A stretch of DNA of 33,542 nucleotides, from NCBI GenBank assembly GCA_902492105.1, contig CABUKD010000022.1, forward strand, positions 1 through 33,542, in the 5' to 3' direction. Each line of letters begins with the position of its first letter. Position 1 is the first letter of the stretch. The stretch comes from an uncultured Clostridium sp. (GTDB lineage Bacteria > Bacillota > Clostridia > TANB77 > CAG-508). Under the pieces are notes generated by a model. The model was given only the letters and a program-made list of their open reading frames with translations, had not been told where the DNA came from and did no database searches. The translations under genes were made by a program, and so were the position numbers. Shown in pieces: positions 32,723 through 33,542 of this stretch.

Positions 32723-32957
32723 ATGGGACAAAAGGGAATGGATTTTAAACATAAAGAAGTTATTAATATAAAAGACGGAAAAAGACTTCGGCTTTGTACA
32801 AGATGTGTGTGCCGATTTAGAAACAGGAACAATCACTTCCATTATTGTTCCTGGCAGTAATCGTTTTTTTAGCATGATATCTTCGAGTAATGATATTGTA
32901 ATTCAATGGCAAAATATCAAATGTATTGGAGAAGATGTAATATTAGTAGAAATATAG
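32723..32957 (+). CDS. ylmC: YlmC/YmxH-family PRC-barrel sporulation protein, read through a +1 shift at CGG
   Basis: With a +1 shift at 32789 this encodes a 77-aa protein of the YlmC/YmxH family. The first part is MDFKHKEVINIKDGKRL; skipping the C of CGG continues GFVQDVCADLETGTITSIIVPG, the usual single PRC-barrel, ending KCIGEDVILVEI. Homologues are about 80 aa and commonly follow sigG or sit near division genes in Firmicutes; function is poorly known. GGGAGG at 32713-32718 supports ATG 32723. Without the shift the frame stops after about 45 residues with a Cys/Arg-rich nonsense tail. Confidence 0.85.
32789..32791 (+). other. In-frame CGG at +1 frameshift point in ylmC
   Basis: Upstream phase CTT CGG CTT (codon 23); CTT (C) GGC TTT GTA CAA GAT restores R-L-G-F-V-Q-D. 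Confidence 0.78.
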
Positions 32958-33059
32958 AAATAAGCTATCTTCACAATTAATATTATTTTGAAATAAAAGA
33001 TATTGTCAAATATAAATTACAATAATAAAAAATAGGGTAAAATTACCAATCAAAAAGTA

Positions 33060-33088
33060 TTGATTTACATAAAGATATATGGTATACT
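33060..33088 (+). promoter_or_regulatory. Tandem promoter P1
   Basis: TTGATT (33060-33065), a 17-nt spacer and TATACT (33083-33088). First of three similar promoters ahead of the window end. Confidence 0.75.
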
Positions 33089-33173
33089 TATTAAAGATTT
33101 GCAATAAGAAAAAAGTATCTTAAATAAAAGAATAACTTTTTTCAAAAAACTACAAAAAACAACAAAAAATATA

Positions 33174-33202
33174 TTGACTTTCTTAAATTAATATGCTATT
33201 AT
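33174..33202 (+). promoter_or_regulatory. Tandem promoter P2
   Basis: TTGACT (33174-33179), a 17-nt spacer and TATTAT (33197-33202) with an extended TG motif (33194-33195). Confidence 0.78.
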
Positions 33203-33360
33203 ATTTAAAGTGTTATTACTTAAACAAAAGCAAACAATTTTTAGAAAGTAAATTAGTAAAGAAAAACAACATTTTAACTGTTTACATCCAATACTAGTTT
33301 ATTATTTTGCCCTCTAAAATATAGAACAAAAAAATAATTTAAAAAACTTTTAAAAAACTG

Positions 33361-33389
33361 TTGACTTTTGCAAAAGAAAGTAGTACAAT
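33361..33389 (+). promoter_or_regulatory. Tandem promoter P3
   Basis: TTGACT (33361-33366), a 17-nt spacer and TACAAT (33384-33389). It is closest to the hairpin-rich leader. Confidence 0.78.
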
Positions 33390-33542
33390 AACATTCGTTA
33401 CACTTTCAAATAAAGTGTAAAAAGCACATTGAAAAGTAAACAATAAACCTTTGAGAAAACCAATAAAAAGAAGATAGGAAACTATCGGTAAAAAGTGAGA
33501 AAAAAACTCACAGCCAGAAAATAATTAAGAGTCAAAAAACTC
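33390..33542 (+). ncRNA. Hairpin-rich leader, possibly of an rRNA operon
   Basis: No coding frame is visible. Hairpins occur in series: TTACACTTT/AAAGTGTAA (33398-33420), GATAG/CTATC with a GAAA loop (33473-33486), GTGAG/CTCAC (33495-33511) and GAGT/ACTC (33529-33542). CACATTGAAAAGTAAAC near 33425 resembles strings common in rRNA leaders and spacers of Firmicutes. Together with three stacked strong promoters this suggests a 16S rRNA gene beyond the end; none of the gene itself is present. Confidence 0.4.

Noticed and set aside
14235..32957. topB, murA, ftsA, sigE and ylmC as five decayed pseudogenes
   Set aside because: Most are essential or core sporulation genes with otherwise intact, conserved sequence, and all five share the same CGG break. 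Independent decay would not give one shared signature.
1..33542. CRISPR arrays, tRNA genes and complete insertion sequences
   Set aside because: I saw no regularly spaced repeats of CRISPR size, no cloverleaf with a CCA-type acceptor, and no transposase. The DUF285 repeats at 12100-12900 are protein-coding.

Overview
The window comes from an AT-rich, spore-forming member of the Bacillota, most likely an uncultured gut-type Clostridia. The evidence is the very low GC, AGA-dominated arginine codons, GGAGG-type ribosome binding sites, and the order murA, divIB, two DUF881 genes, a DUF1290 gene, ftsA, ftsZ, spoIIGA, sigE, sigG, ylmC, which is the usual clostridial division/sporulation block. The species cannot be named from the sequence.

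Layout. 1-768: a small ORF, a REP-like hairpin and two terminator-like hairpins. 769-7511: an SH3/NlpC-P60 wall hydrolase, comEC, a reverse-strand EAL phosphodiesterase, the tRNA-modification gene tsaC and a BofC-like protein. 7512-11360: a structured element, then reverse-strand pgsA, a ClpE-type ATPase and a small HTH regulator. 11575-17373: a pilin-anchored BspA-like surface protein, a second copy of the structured element, a membrane-anchored DUF3298-like protein, topB and a patatin phospholipase. 17495-22385: an accessory island with two unknown genes and a BRO-N / DinD / RhuM-fragment / BRO-N cluster under palindromic operators. 22467-32957: the division/sporulation block. 32958-33542: three tandem strong promoters and a hairpin-rich leader, possibly the front of an rRNA operon.

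The most striking observation is that five conserved genes (topB, murA, ftsA, sigE, ylmC) each appear broken by one extra C. In all five the extra C lies just before a glycine codon, so the in-phase codon at the break is CGG, and a +1 shift from CGG N to GGN restores the family sequence. By eye I found no in-frame CGG in any gene that reads through normally, while CGG occurs out of frame about 40 times and CGT, CGC and CGA are used as arginine. This fits CGG being an unassigned codon that acts as a +1 frameshift (or four-base glycine) signal. Systematic sequencing error is the competing explanation.

A second theme is developmental gating by RNA hairpins. sigG has a good sigma-F-type promoter and a hairpin that would hide its ribosome binding site only in read-through mRNA. 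The BofC-like gene has the same design, with a consensus sigma-G promoter and a 13-bp inverted repeat that covers its start codon. A third theme is structured intergenic elements: two copies of one family share a conserved core and covarying stems, and a third, different element lies between sigE and sigG.
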